Positions 46,125 through 54,806 of a DNA stretch of 64,000 bases are shown here, in pieces (the first letter of the stretch is position 1; each line of letters starts with the position of its first letter). The DNA is taken from contig NZ_BLLB01000002.1 of the NCBI RefSeq assembly GCF_010723735.1, forward strand, positions 3,720,001 to 3,784,000. Reading direction: 5' to 3'. The notes under the pieces were generated by a model that worked only from the letters and a program-made list of their open reading frames with translations, did no database searches and had not been told where the DNA came from. A program made the translations under genes and the position numbers. This stretch comes from Mycolicibacterium hippocampi. Lineage in GTDB: Bacteria > Actinomycetota > Actinomycetes > Mycobacteriales > Mycobacteriaceae.

Positions 46125-47294
46125 TCGCCGCGCCTTTCGCGGGCTGAGCGCAGCCCGTCGGATGTCGCCGTTGTAGTGGGCGAGTACCCGCCTGTCCATC
46201 ACCCGCCGCCACAACGGTGGGAGCAGCGCCACCACCACCATCGTCGCGTAGCCCGCCGGCAGTTGAGGGGCCTCCTCGGCGTGACACAGCGCCTGGTAGC
46301 GACGCCGAGGGTTCGCGTGATGGTCGGAGTGCCGCTGTAGGTGGAACAGGAACACGTTGGAGATGATCGAGTTGCTGTTCCAGCTGTGCGACGGGCGCAC
46401 GTGCTCGTAGCTGCCGTCCGGGCGCTGCTGTCGGCGCAGCCCGTAGTGCTCCAGGTAGTTGATCGTCTCCAGCAGGAAGATCCCGACGGCGGCCTGCCCG
46501 ATCAGCCACGGCAGTACCTCGACGCCGAAACTCACGGCCAGGACCGCGAACAGCGCAACCGTCATCAGCCAGGCGTTCAGTGCGTCGTTTTTCAGCGTCC
46601 ACGGCGACAGGCCGCGCCGTGCGAGCCGACGGCGCTCGATCGCCCACGCGGAGCGCAGACTTCCGATGATCGACCGGTAGTGGAACAGGTAGATGTTCTC
46701 GCCCATCCGCGCGCTCGCGGGGTCCTCGGGCGTAGCGACGCGGGCGTGATGGCCCCGGTTGTGTTCGACGAAGAAGTGGCCGTACCCGGTTTGGGCGAGG
46801 GCCACCTTGCTGAGCCACCGCTCCGATTCAGCGCGCTGGTGTCCCATTTCATGGGCGGCGTTGATCGCGACGCCGCCGATGCCGCCGACGGTCAGCATCA
46901 GGCCGAACTTGTCGAGACCGCTGAGCGTGACTCCGCCGCCGCCGCTCCAGAACCAGCAGGCGAGCAATAGCGACAGATACTGGGCGGGCAGGTAGAGATA
47001 GATGGCCCACCGGTAGAAGCGGTCATGCTCCAGCCGGGCCAGCGCGCTGTCGGGCGGGTTCTCCGCATCCGGCCCGACGACATAGTCCAACACCGGGATC
47101 ACCAGAAGCATCAGCGTGGGACCCGACCACCAGAAGACGCCCCACCCGGTCGCCGTGACCGCCGCCCACGACATCGGGACGAGCGTGGGGATGACCAGAC
47201 CGAGCAGCCACACATAGCGCTTGCGGTCACGCCAGCCGCGGGCGGACACGCGATTACCCCCGGTGCCCGCCTTGGACTGTTGTCGTGTCGGCAT
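46104..47294 (-). CDS. alkB: Alkane 1-monooxygenase, AlkB family
   Basis: This is a 396-residue integral-membrane non-haem di-iron hydroxylase. All His boxes are present: HEMGH, EHNRGHH and LQRHSDHH, plus NYLEHYGL, which marks AlkB among the desaturase superfamily. Several hydrophobic segments precede them. It hydroxylates the terminal carbon of alkanes or similar chains with electrons from rubredoxin. No rubredoxin gene lies beside it, unlike the usual alkB-rubA-rubB order, so it must use rubredoxins encoded elsewhere or act on another substrate. Confidence 0.9.
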   Translation of the reverse strand: MPTRQQSKAGTGGNRVSARGWRDRKRYVWLLGLVIPTLVPMSWAAVTATGWGVFWWSGPTLMLLVIPVLDYVVGPDAENPPDSALARLEHDRFYRWAIYLYLPAQYLSLLLACWFWSGGGGVTLSGLDKFGLMLTVGGIGGVAINAAHEMGHQRAESERWLSKVALAQTGYGHFFVEHNRGHHARVATPEDPASARMGENIYLFHYRSIIGSLRSAWAIERRRLARRGLSPWTLKNDALNAWLMTVALFAVLAVSFGVEVLPWLIGQAAVGIFLLETINYLEHYGLRRQQRPDGSYEHVRPSHSWNSNSIISNVFLFHLQRHSDHHANPRRRYQALCHAEEAPQLPAGYATMVVVALLPPLWRRVMDRRVLAHYNGDIRRAALSPRKARRLAKRHA

Positions 47295-47619
47295 CGTTCT
47301 CTGCGCTACCCCTCTTAGCTGGCGCCGGCTGATCGTCGCGGCCCCAAACGCGACGAAGTTGTATCGCTGTCATACCATCGGCGCATGTGACGGGCAATAC
47401 GGCCGCCGAACCTCTGATCATATTGTGACGCCCCATCTGGGCCTGGAGCGGCTTGCTGGGCGGCTGCTCAAGCCAGCGGCGTCCAAGCCTTGTCGGCCCT
47501 CAGACGCGGTCTCCGCCCGCTGAGAGGCGGGCCATTACCGTAGGCGCGCCAGCGTCACGGGTCGACGACTGACGTGCGCCCAGTATAGATCGCCGGGCGG
47601 GTCTCGCCGATGCGACACG
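47295..47619. other. Intergenic stretch between alkB and the vWA gene
   Basis: No gene is seen in 325 bp. The part near 47295 should hold the alkB promoter. Near 47514-47531 CCGCC and GGCGG flank 8 bases and could form a weak hairpin downstream of the minus-strand vWA gene. Confidence 0.4.
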
Positions 47620-49548
47620 TCAGGACGTCATGTCGGCGATCGCCGATGCCAGCTCCGGACTCGCCGAGGTCTCCAGATTCTGGTAGCTGCCCCCGGTGAT
47701 CTGGGTAACCGATTCCCAGGTGGCCCGGTCCGCGTCGTCACCGAAGTCGATGACGTTGACCGCCACCGGGCGGGCAGGGTCGAACGCGCCCCTGATGTAC
47801 TGCTGTAGGCCCTCGGCGCCCAGCGACTGATCGGTGTGCGGCCCGGCGGTGATCACGAGCACCGAATTCTGCTGGCCTTCTCGGTAAGCGGCCGATGCGT
47901 CGGTGTAGACCAGCCGCAGCGTGGTGAACGAGACCGCGCCGCCGTTCGAGGCCGTCTGCCCGTTCAGCGCTGCGGTCAGGGCCTCGGATCGGGGCTGACC
48001 GGCGACCGGTTCGGACAGTGCGCCGACGCTGACCACCGACCGCCCTGCGACACCGTCGAACGTCCACAGACCCACACCGGAGTCCCCGGGCAGGACCTGC
48101 ACCCGTGCCCTGAGCGCGTCGGCCACGTTGGCCAGTCGCGACTTGCCGCCTTCGTCCGCCGGCATCGACTGGTCGAGCATGACCGTCACGGTCGGGCTGG
48201 CAGCCGGCGTGGTCAGGGTGTCGGCGATCGTCGCCCGCAGCGCATTGTCGCCGACGTCCAAGGCTGCCGCGACCGGAGCGAAGTCGACGACGTCACTGGG
48301 GGGTGGTGCTACGCCGTCCACGCGGAACCCGGCTGTGGCGAGGTCGCCGAGTTGCTCGGGTTTGCGGATGAACCGGGCGAACTCGCTGGCAGCGGTCACC
48401 TGCTCCTGGGTCAGCCAGTCACCGGCGAGCAGCACGGTGGGGAAGTCGGCCATCGCTGTCGGGCCCGGTGGCAGCCACGCGGCCAACTTGGCGGTCGCGT
48501 CCGGCAGAGCCGACGCACGCTCGAAGAGCTGCTGCTCGGTCGTGACCACGGCGTGAACCGGCGCGGTAGCCGGATCGGGTGCGTTCACGAGGGCGTCCAT
48601 CGCGGTGGCTGCGGTCGGGTCGGCGAGTTCGGGCGCGGCGCCGATCAGCGTGCTGACCGCACCCAACCCTGCGCTGGCGGGAGCGCCGGTCGGCGCGGCG
48701 GCGGCCGCCACCGCCTCGGCCGCCAGATATGCGGCGTCGCTGTCCTGGGTCAGCGGCATCGCAGCGCGCAGCCCGCCCCAGCCCGGCATCCCGAGACCGT
48801 CGAGCGAGGCGGGATCTGCCTGCAAGCCGGGCAGCGTTCCCCAGTTCTGTTGACCCAGGGCTTCTTGCAGCTGCGGCGGCACCGCGAGCACAACCGGCGA
48901 GGTGACCAGGGACCGGCTGTCACTGATGGTCGCGGCACCGGCCGCGGCCTCCAACCGGGCCTCCGACACCGAACTCGCCGGGATCCACAGCGCCGGTCGC
49001 TCACCGAGGTCGGCCGGCCAGTCTGCGGTGAACCCGTTGACGACCTGGTCGGAATCGGCGGACTCGACCGCCACCCTGACACACCGGTCGCCGACGGGCG
49101 CGGCGGTCTCGTTGTAGCGCTCCGCCAGCGCGGCGATCGGTTCGGTGATCGCCGGGTCCGTGACGACGGCGACGGCGACCTCACCGTCGACGCACCGCGC
49201 CGCGGCGACGTCGGATCGGTTCGACAACGCATCTCCGAAGAAGCGCCACAGGATGACGACACCGACGACCACGACCACGCTCACCAGCGCGACGATGACG
49301 CCGATGCTGACGCCTCGCCGACTCGGCGTCACCGAGCGATGGCTACCGGTCCACTCACCGCCGTCCCAGTCGCCGCCGTGCTGCGGGCCGGCAGACCGTG
49401 GCGGGACCGGGTCGTCGCGGTAGGCGTCAGAATCGAAATCCCGTTCCGTGGGCTCGAAGCCGTCGTCGACCCCGAACCGCTCGGTCCGTTCGTCTTCGGG
49501 CTCCTGGCCGGCGGAGTCCTCTGGGTCGGGAAGGCTATGTCTGCCCAT
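47620..49548 (-). CDS. Membrane-anchored solute-binding-like / von Willebrand A-domain protein (Rv1836c type)
   Basis: This is a 642-residue protein. It has an acidic cytoplasmic N-terminus (1-78), one membrane segment (GVSIGVIVALVSVVVVVGVVIL), then a large extracellular part. The middle resembles a periplasmic binding domain. The last 190 residues look like a vWA domain: TVMLDQSMPADEGGKSRL is a degenerate metal-site start (DQSMP for DxSxS) and SVLVITAGPHTDQ a later strand. In M. tuberculosis a similar protein (Rv1836c) follows glcB, as here. Its function is unknown. Confidence 0.78.
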   Translation of the reverse strand: MGRHSLPDPEDSAGQEPEDERTERFGVDDGFEPTERDFDSDAYRDDPVPPRSAGPQHGGDWDGGEWTGSHRSVTPSRRGVSIGVIVALVSVVVVVGVVILWRFFGDALSNRSDVAAARCVDGEVAVAVVTDPAITEPIAALAERYNETAAPVGDRCVRVAVESADSDQVVNGFTADWPADLGERPALWIPASSVSEARLEAAAGAATISDSRSLVTSPVVLAVPPQLQEALGQQNWGTLPGLQADPASLDGLGMPGWGGLRAAMPLTQDSDAAYLAAEAVAAAAAPTGAPASAGLGAVSTLIGAAPELADPTAATAMDALVNAPDPATAPVHAVVTTEQQLFERASALPDATAKLAAWLPPGPTAMADFPTVLLAGDWLTQEQVTAASEFARFIRKPEQLGDLATAGFRVDGVAPPPSDVVDFAPVAAALDVGDNALRATIADTLTTPAASPTVTVMLDQSMPADEGGKSRLANVADALRARVQVLPGDSGVGLWTFDGVAGRSVVSVGALSEPVAGQPRSEALTAALNGQTASNGGAVSFTTLRLVYTDASAAYREGQQNSVLVITAGPHTDQSLGAEGLQQYIRGAFDPARPVAVNVIDFGDDADRATWESVTQITGGSYQNLETSASPELASAIADMTS

Positions 49549-49616
49549 GCCGGCCCGTCCCGCCCGTCCTGCCTCCGCAGGTGTCCGGTCGCTCGGTCAG
49601 TCCTGATCGCACAACA

Positions 49617-51830
49617 TCAACCAACGTTGCCAGCCGCCTTGAACTCTCGGCGCCTGCGGTGCAGGATCGGCTCGGTGTAGCCGTTGGGCTGTTCACCGCC
49701 GGACAGGATCAGCTCCTGTGCCGCCTGGAAAGCGATGTTGTCGTCCGGGTCGGTGGCCATCGGCCGGAACTCCGGGTCCGCGGCGTTCTGCTCGTCCACC
49801 ACCGCGGCCATCCGCCGCAGGCTCGCCTTGACGTCCTCTTCGGTGATCACTCCGTGGCGCAACCAGTTCGCCAGCAGCTGACTGGAGATGCGCAGCGTCG
49901 CACGATCCTCCATCAACGCCACGTCGTGGATGTCGGGGACCTTCGAACAACCCACCCCGGCGTCGATCCAGCGCACCACGTAGCCGAGGATCGACTGACA
50001 GTTGTTGTCGACCTCCTCGCGGATCTCTTCCGGGGCCCACGCCAGTTCCTTGGCCAGTGGGATCGTCAACAGCTCGTCGAGCGAAAACCGCTTCTCGCCC
50101 TCGAGGTCCTTGTGCACCGCGAACACATCGACCTCGTGGTAGTGCATCGCGTGCAACGTCGCAGCCGTCGGCGACGGCACCCAGGCGGTGGTGGCACCGG
50201 CCTTGGGCTGGCCGATCTTCTGCTCGACCATGTCGCCCATCAGCTCGGTCATGGCCCACATGCCCTTGCCGATCTGCGCCCTGCCGGAGAAGCCGGTGGC
50301 CAGCCCGATGTCGACGTTCTGGTTCTCGTACGCGCCGATCCAGGGCTGGGACTTCATCGCGCCCTTGCGGATCATCGGACCCGCCTGCATCGAGGTGTGG
50401 ATCTCGTCGCCGGTGCGGTCCAGGAAGCCGGTGTTGATGAACACCACCCGGTCGGCAGCGGCCTTGATGCAGGCCTTGAGGTTCACCGTGGTGCGGCGTT
50501 CCTCGTCCATGATGCCCACCTTGATGGTGTTCTGCGGCAGGCCGAGCACGTCTTCGACGCGGCTGAAGAGCTCGCAGGTGAACGCCACCTCATCCGGGCC
50601 GTGCATCTTGGGCTTGACGATGTAGATCGAACCGGTGCGGCTGTTGGCCAGCGGTCCGTTCGCGCCGTCGTTGTCGGAACCCTGCCGGAGTCCGTGGATG
50701 CCGATCAGGCTGGTGAACAGCGCGTCCTGGATACCCTCGGGAACCTCTGCGCCGTCCTGACCGTCGGCGTCGAACACCATCGCGTCGTTGGTCATCAGGT
50801 GGCCGACGTTGCGGACGAACATCAGGCTGCGGCCGGGCAGTGTGAGCTCGCCGCCATCGGGGGACTGATAAGTGCGGTCCTCGTTGAGGACTCGGGTGAA
50901 CGACTTGTCACCCTTGGCGACTTCCTCGCTGAGGTCGCCGCGGTTGAGACCGAGCCAGTTGCGGTAGCCGAGCACCTTGTCGTCGGCGTCGACGGCGGCC
51001 ACGGAATCCTCGAAGTCCATGATCGTGGTGACGGCCGACTCCAGCACGAGGTCCTTGATCCCGGCCGCGTCGGTGGAGCCGATCGGGGAGTCCGGGTCGA
51101 TCAGGATCTCGACGTGCAGTCCGTTGTTGACCAGCAGCACAGCGTCGGGGTTCGCGGCATCGCCGAGGTAGCCGACGAACTGCCCGGGTTCGGCCAACCC
51201 GATCCGCTGCCCGTCGCCGAGGGTCACCGAGACCTGACCGTCGTCGACTGCGAGCGAGGTGATGTCGGCCCAGGAGCCCGACGCCAGCGGCACCGACCCG
51301 TCGAGGAACCGACGGGCGTAGGCGATGACCTTGTCGCCTCGAACCTTGTTGTATCCCTGGCCCTTTTCTGCGCCGTCCTCCTCGCCGATGACGTCGGTGC
51401 CGTAGAGCGCGTCGTAGAGAGAGCCCCAACGGGCGTTCGCCGCGTTCAGGGCGAACCGCGCGTTGAGGATCGGCACCACCAATTGTGGGCCCGCGGTGGA
51501 GGCGATCTCGGCGTCGACGCCCGCGGTGGTGATCGTGAAATCCGCCGGTTCGGGCTGCAGGTATCCGATGTCGGTGAGGAACCGCTGGTACTCGTCGGCG
51601 TCGAAGGGACCGATGACCCGGGCGCGATGCCACTTGTCGATCTGCGCCTGCAGGTCGTCCCGGCGGGCGAGCAGGTCCTCGTTCTTGGGTGTCAGATCGG
51701 CCACGACCTTGTCGACGCCGGACCAGAAGGTGTCGGGGTCGAGGTCTGTGCCGGGCAGCGCCTCACTGTTGATGAAGTCGTACAACACGGGGGCGACGCG
51801 CAGGTTGCCCACCTTCACGCGTTCGGTCAT
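49617..51830 (-). CDS. glcB: Malate synthase G
   Basis: This is a 737-residue enzyme of the glyoxylate shunt, condensing glyoxylate with acetyl-CoA to malate. It carries TIMDFEDSVAAVDADDK, RSLMFVRNVGHLMTNDA, the acidic metal-site region IYIVKPKMHGPDEVAFT and HYHEVDVFAVHKDLEG. The length and the start MTERVKVGNLRVA match mycobacterial GlcB. ATG 51830 has GGGAGGAA just upstream; an in-frame ATG 66 bp earlier lacks a ribosome-binding site. It allows growth on fatty acids, which suits a lipid-consuming organism. Confidence 0.97.
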   Translation of the reverse strand: MTERVKVGNLRVAPVLYDFINSEALPGTDLDPDTFWSGVDKVVADLTPKNEDLLARRDDLQAQIDKWHRARVIGPFDADEYQRFLTDIGYLQPEPADFTITTAGVDAEIASTAGPQLVVPILNARFALNAANARWGSLYDALYGTDVIGEEDGAEKGQGYNKVRGDKVIAYARRFLDGSVPLASGSWADITSLAVDDGQVSVTLGDGQRIGLAEPGQFVGYLGDAANPDAVLLVNNGLHVEILIDPDSPIGSTDAAGIKDLVLESAVTTIMDFEDSVAAVDADDKVLGYRNWLGLNRGDLSEEVAKGDKSFTRVLNEDRTYQSPDGGELTLPGRSLMFVRNVGHLMTNDAMVFDADGQDGAEVPEGIQDALFTSLIGIHGLRQGSDNDGANGPLANSRTGSIYIVKPKMHGPDEVAFTCELFSRVEDVLGLPQNTIKVGIMDEERRTTVNLKACIKAAADRVVFINTGFLDRTGDEIHTSMQAGPMIRKGAMKSQPWIGAYENQNVDIGLATGFSGRAQIGKGMWAMTELMGDMVEQKIGQPKAGATTAWVPSPTAATLHAMHYHEVDVFAVHKDLEGEKRFSLDELLTIPLAKELAWAPEEIREEVDNNCQSILGYVVRWIDAGVGCSKVPDIHDVALMEDRATLRISSQLLANWLRHGVITEEDVKASLRRMAAVVDEQNAADPEFRPMATDPDDNIAFQAAQELILSGGEQPNGYTEPILHRRRREFKAAGNVG

Positions 51831-51927
51831 GGTTCCTCCCTCGCCTGCACGTGCGCCTCGGGGGCGCACCTGCCTTGTGCAATCGGTATGCAGCAATGTC
51901 GATCCAGCTTACCCAGCGGTAACAGGG

Positions 51928-52203
51928 CTAATACCCCGTGGCGTCGTCCAGCAGCGCTGTGCAGCGTTTCAACAGCCCGGCCCGCAGTGGTGCGGCCCGT
52001 TTGCTGATCGCCTCCTGGGCCCGAGCGTATTCACGCCGACCACCGGCCGTTTCGACGGCGATCGGCTCGAACCCGAACCCCCGCAGATCGTAGGGGCTCG
52101 CCCGCATATCGAGCACCCGCGCCTCTGTGGCGAGCTCCAGGCAGTCCAGCACCAGCCCGGATTCGATGAGCGGCCCGAGCTTGAACGCCCACTTGTACAG
52201 GTC
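51928..52203 (-). pseudogene. 3' part of a chromosomal gene split by the integrated element (3-methyladenine DNA glycosylase-like)
   Basis: The frame DLYKWAFKLGPLIESGLVLD to the TAG at 51928 lacks a start and begins at the attachment core. Joined at that core to the fragment at 61750-62341 it restores one in-frame gene of 285 residues. Intact relatives are annotated in actinobacteria as 3-methyladenine DNA glycosylase, from memory; the biochemical function of that family is not well proven. Confidence 0.85.
52194..52203. other. Attachment-site core, left end
   Basis: TGTACAGGTC is followed on the left by the 3' part of the split gene and on the right by element DNA. Reading on the minus strand, GAC CTG TAC A encodes the junction residues Asp-Leu-Tyr and keeps the frame of the host gene. 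Confidence 0.85.
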
Positions 52204-52289
52204 ACTGCACAAGCAGCTGGCGCACACATTGCATCACTGTCGGGCCCCTGCACAATTCGGCACCCTACTGGGCAGAGGCCCCGTGTGAC

Positions 52290-52826
52290 TCAGCGGTCAG
52301 CCAGCTTCTCGATAGCGCGCAGTACCTTGTGCCAGTCCTCGAATTTCAACGGGGGTCGATAATGGCCGATTGGTGGCGCTTCGGTCCATGTAATTGGTTG
52401 TGCCCCAGGAAGATCGGGCGTCCAGGTGATGTGCACCTCTCCGCCGCGCTCATCCACTTGCACCGTTGAGAAGAAGTGTGCTTGGCCTGCCGCAATGTCT
52501 ACCGGCGTGCGATCACGGTTGAAGCCGATATCCCTGAAGTCACCAGCTAACGAGACGTTGCGGGCATTGACGGTTCCGACGTTCCGCAGAACATAGACGC
52601 TTTCGGGGCCGATCACGCTCTGGATTCTGGGTTCGATGCGCCAGCCATAGTGACGCCCAGCCTCTACAACCTCGGCAAGATCGGCAGAGCGTTGAGCTGC
52701 CTCCGCAGCAATCTCTGCATGGTTTACGGCTTCTCGCGCTGCTTGGGCTTGCTGGCGTCCGAATATCACTGCAGCTGCTGCGACAACTACAGAGAGGACC
52801 GAAACAACGAGCGCAGCAACTGCCAT
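52290..52826 (-). CDS. Membrane-anchored hypothetical protein, accessory gene of the element
   Basis: This is a 178-residue protein. One N-terminal membrane segment (VAALVVSVLSVVVAAAAVIF) is followed by an Ala-rich helix likely to form a coiled coil (QQAQAAREAVNHAEIAAEAA) and then a beta-rich domain to the end. Base composition is visibly lower in GC than the flanking core genes. It is divergent from the next gene with 83 bp between starts. I do not recognise a family. As end-of-element cargo beside a HEPN-motif protein, it could sense or anchor a defence or exclusion function. Confidence 0.6.
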   Translation of the reverse strand: MAVAALVVSVLSVVVAAAAVIFGRQQAQAAREAVNHAEIAAEAAQRSADLAEVVEAGRHYGWRIEPRIQSVIGPESVYVLRNVGTVNARNVSLAGDFRDIGFNRDRTPVDIAAGQAHFFSTVQVDERGGEVHITWTPDLPGAQPITWTEAPPIGHYRPPLKFEDWHKVLRAIEKLADR

Positions 52827-52909
52827 TCACGCACCATATCGCGTGTTTGTGCTGCACCCATGCGCCCCGGCAGGAGGATCTTGGCGTCGTGCCGCCATAG
52901 TGTTGTCAC

Positions 52910-53638
52910 ATGGGAGATGGCGAGCTCGAACGCCGATTGAGTGCCCTTGAGCGGCGTGCCGCCGCAGACAACGAGGCCCGGCGGCGTGCGTGGAGGCCAG
53001 CGGCGTCTTCGATGGAGGCTTTCGCGCTGAAGGTGCTGGGCGGCTGGGAAGTGCTCAAATCGGATGTCAATTGGGCGTACTTCCACGCGGTGGGCCGAGA
53101 GGGGCCGCCTGCGAGGTCCGACAAGCTACCCGCGACCATCCGGCAGGTGGCTGAAATGCACAACGTGCGATGGCCCCACGAGCAATGGTCATGGGTCTGT
53201 GGCCAGGCGGGCGAGGTGCGGCACAAGCTGGCGCACCTGCTGTACGTCACCGAGGTGGACAACGACTCGTCGCCACCCCACCGCAAAATGGCCTTCATGC
53301 GCCTAGGCAAGCCCGGCGAACCGCGCAAGGTTAACCAGCGCCCTGGCGAGCTGAGCTTCCGTGATGACGTTTGGTCACAACAGAGTTCGCAACTGGACGC
53401 GGTAACGGAGCAAGACCTAGGGCTGGCGCTGGAGCAGATCAAGTGGCTCGATGACAGCTGCAGGTACATGCAGCGCTTCGGCCAGTTCCTCAACGGCGAT
53501 GATCCGTGGCCCGATGACAAGCCGCTGCCCAGCTGGGAGCGTGACCTGCTGGTGTGGTGGTTCGACGACTGGGGCCACCCAGAAACAGCCGAGATCCGCG
53601 CTGGCCAACTGCGTGCGATACCCCTTGGGAAGCAGTAG
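52910..53638 (+). CDS. Hypothetical protein with HEPN-type R-x4-H motif, accessory gene of the element
   Basis: This is a 242-residue soluble protein and the only plus-strand gene of the element. A charged N-terminal helix (ELERRLSALERRAAADNEARRR) is probably a coiled coil. The predicted helix GEVRHKLAHLLYV has Arg104-His-Lys-Leu-Ala-His109, which matches the HEPN ribonuclease motif R-[N/D/H]-x3-H. The C-terminal half is Trp-rich and hydrophilic. HEPN proteins often act in toxin or abortive-infection systems. The single motif is not proof of the fold. Its position next to the attachment core and its opposite orientation are typical of cargo genes. Confidence 0.55.
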   Translation: MGDGELERRLSALERRAAADNEARRRAWRPAASSMEAFALKVLGGWEVLKSDVNWAYFHAVGREGPPARSDKLPATIRQVAEMHNVRWPHEQWSWVCGQAGEVRHKLAHLLYVTEVDNDSSPPHRKMAFMRLGKPGEPRKVNQRPGELSFRDDVWSQQSSQLDAVTEQDLGLALEQIKWLDDSCRYMQRFGQFLNGDDPWPDDKPLPSWERDLLVWWFDDWGHPETAEIRAGQLRAIPLGKQ

Positions 53639-53648
53639 CGGCTGGCCG

Positions 53649-54029
53649 CTACGTCACCGGCACGCCCCACCCATCGCAGCCCGGCACCCGCACCGTGCAG
53701 AGGTAGTGAAAGTCCATCAGGGCGTAGTCCTGGTGCGCCTCGCTCCACCGAGCGGTGCCGCCGCCGTCGATGCGCACGCTGTCAGGGAATAGGTATTCGT
53801 CCTCGCCCAGGCGTGACACCACGTCCCGGGTCGCCTCAGCCTTTGCCTGGCGCAACTTGCCGGGGCCGAGCGTGTTGGGCACCGTCACGACGCCCCTGCG
53901 GGTCTCACACATGCCGCTATCGTCCCGCAGCAGCGCGGCCCCCGTCCATGGCGGCACGCCGCCAGCGTTCACTTTTATGGTGAACGGCCCTGCTGCGCCG
54001 AAATCACCCGGTGACCGGCGACGGCCCAC
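53649..54029 (-). CDS. Hypothetical protein of the element
   Basis: This is a 126-residue frame starting with GTG. The segment GPGKLRQAKAEATRDVVSRLGEDEYLFPDSVRIDGGGTARW looks like genuine coding sequence (helix, then strands). A shorter version from ATG 53912 (87 residues) is possible. It is convergent with the HEPN-motif gene, 10 bp apart. No family is recognised. Confidence 0.45.
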   Translation of the reverse strand: MGRRRSPGDFGAAGPFTIKVNAGGVPPWTGAALLRDDSGMCETRRGVVTVPNTLGPGKLRQAKAEATRDVVSRLGEDEYLFPDSVRIDGGGTARWSEAHQDYALMDFHYLCTVRVPGCDGWGVPVT

Positions 54030-54473
54030 GGCTGACTACGCCCCGCACGGTCATTGCGTCATGCCGCCATGCCCCTTGTTTGGCGTTCACCTTGACCAGG
54101 GGGGGCGGCAGCATCCGGGCGGCTCCTGCCGTCGAGAAGGCCGTCCAACTTTGACACCGGGTACACCCCCGGCGGCGTCGTGCTGGGTTGCCTGGCGGTG
54201 CCGTGCTGGCGCTGTGGTGCCTGCTGGCGCACCTTTGCTGAGCGCGGGTGTGCCGGGCTGGGTCGTGCTGCGCCGCTGAGAGTGGCGAGACCTGCAACGT
54301 CCTGGGTCTGGCTGCGGCGCAGCACGACGGTGGTGGGGTGGTGCGGGGCCGCGCGCCTGGTGCCGGGGCCAGGTCCGCAAGGCCCTGGGGCACTCCCAAG
54401 CGCCGGGCGCAGCTTGGCCCCGCACCACCCGTCTCGCCCGTGGCCGCTGAGGCCAAGCCACGGGCAAGTCTCA
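54030..54473. other. Stretch of the element without a convincing gene
   Basis: Several minus-strand frames are open across these 444 bp, but all are Pro/Arg/Ala-rich as expected for random GC-rich DNA. No ribosome-binding site or start/stop overlap with the next gene is seen. It may hold a decayed gene or the promoter of the gene at 53649. Confidence 0.4.
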
Positions 54474-54647
54474 CTACGTCGTCGGCATGGTGTTCACGAT
54501 GGCCGGCTCGACGTGCAGCACGCCGTACATGAACGTGGCGCGCAGTGCCCGCCGGTCCACCAGGTCACGCACGGCGGCCTCGGTTATGGCCATGCGCTTG
54601 GCGGCATCGCCCACGGTGCACCAGTCGCGGTCGTCCAGGTCGATCAT
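54474..54647 (-). CDS. Small helix-turn-helix protein of the element
   Basis: This is a 57-residue protein. WCTVGDAAKRMAITEAAVRDLVDRRAL is a MerR/excisionase-like winged HTH, and the rest (FMYGVLHVEPAIV) could be the wing. Its ATG overlaps the stop of the 46-residue gene upstream (ATGA). It may be a regulator of the capsid-side genes or a second directionality factor. Confidence 0.6.
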   Translation of the reverse strand: MIDLDDRDWCTVGDAAKRMAITEAAVRDLVDRRALRATFMYGVLHVEPAIVNTMPTT

Positions 54648-54784
54648 CGGTGCTCCCGCACCCAGCGGCGACCGGCGGCCAGCGCGGCCCGCTGGGTCTT
54701 GTACAGCCCGGCGCTGGTGGTGCTGGTCGCCCACGGGGAGCGCCAGCACCACCGCCAACCGTCGCCGTGGCGCTCGGCTGTCAC
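54644..54784 (-). CDS. Small protein of 46 residues in the element
   Basis: It starts with GTG 54784 and its TGA overlaps the ATG of the HTH gene. The translation begins MTAERHGDGWRWCWRSPW and ends RAALAAGRRWVREHR, a style seen in small actinophage proteins of unknown function. The tight overlap supports it as a real gene; homology is unknown. Confidence 0.5.
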   Translation of the reverse strand: MTAERHGDGWRWCWRSPWATSTTSAGLYKTQRAALAAGRRWVREHR

Positions 54785-54806
54785 GCCATCTGCTGCAGCC
54801 ACGTGG

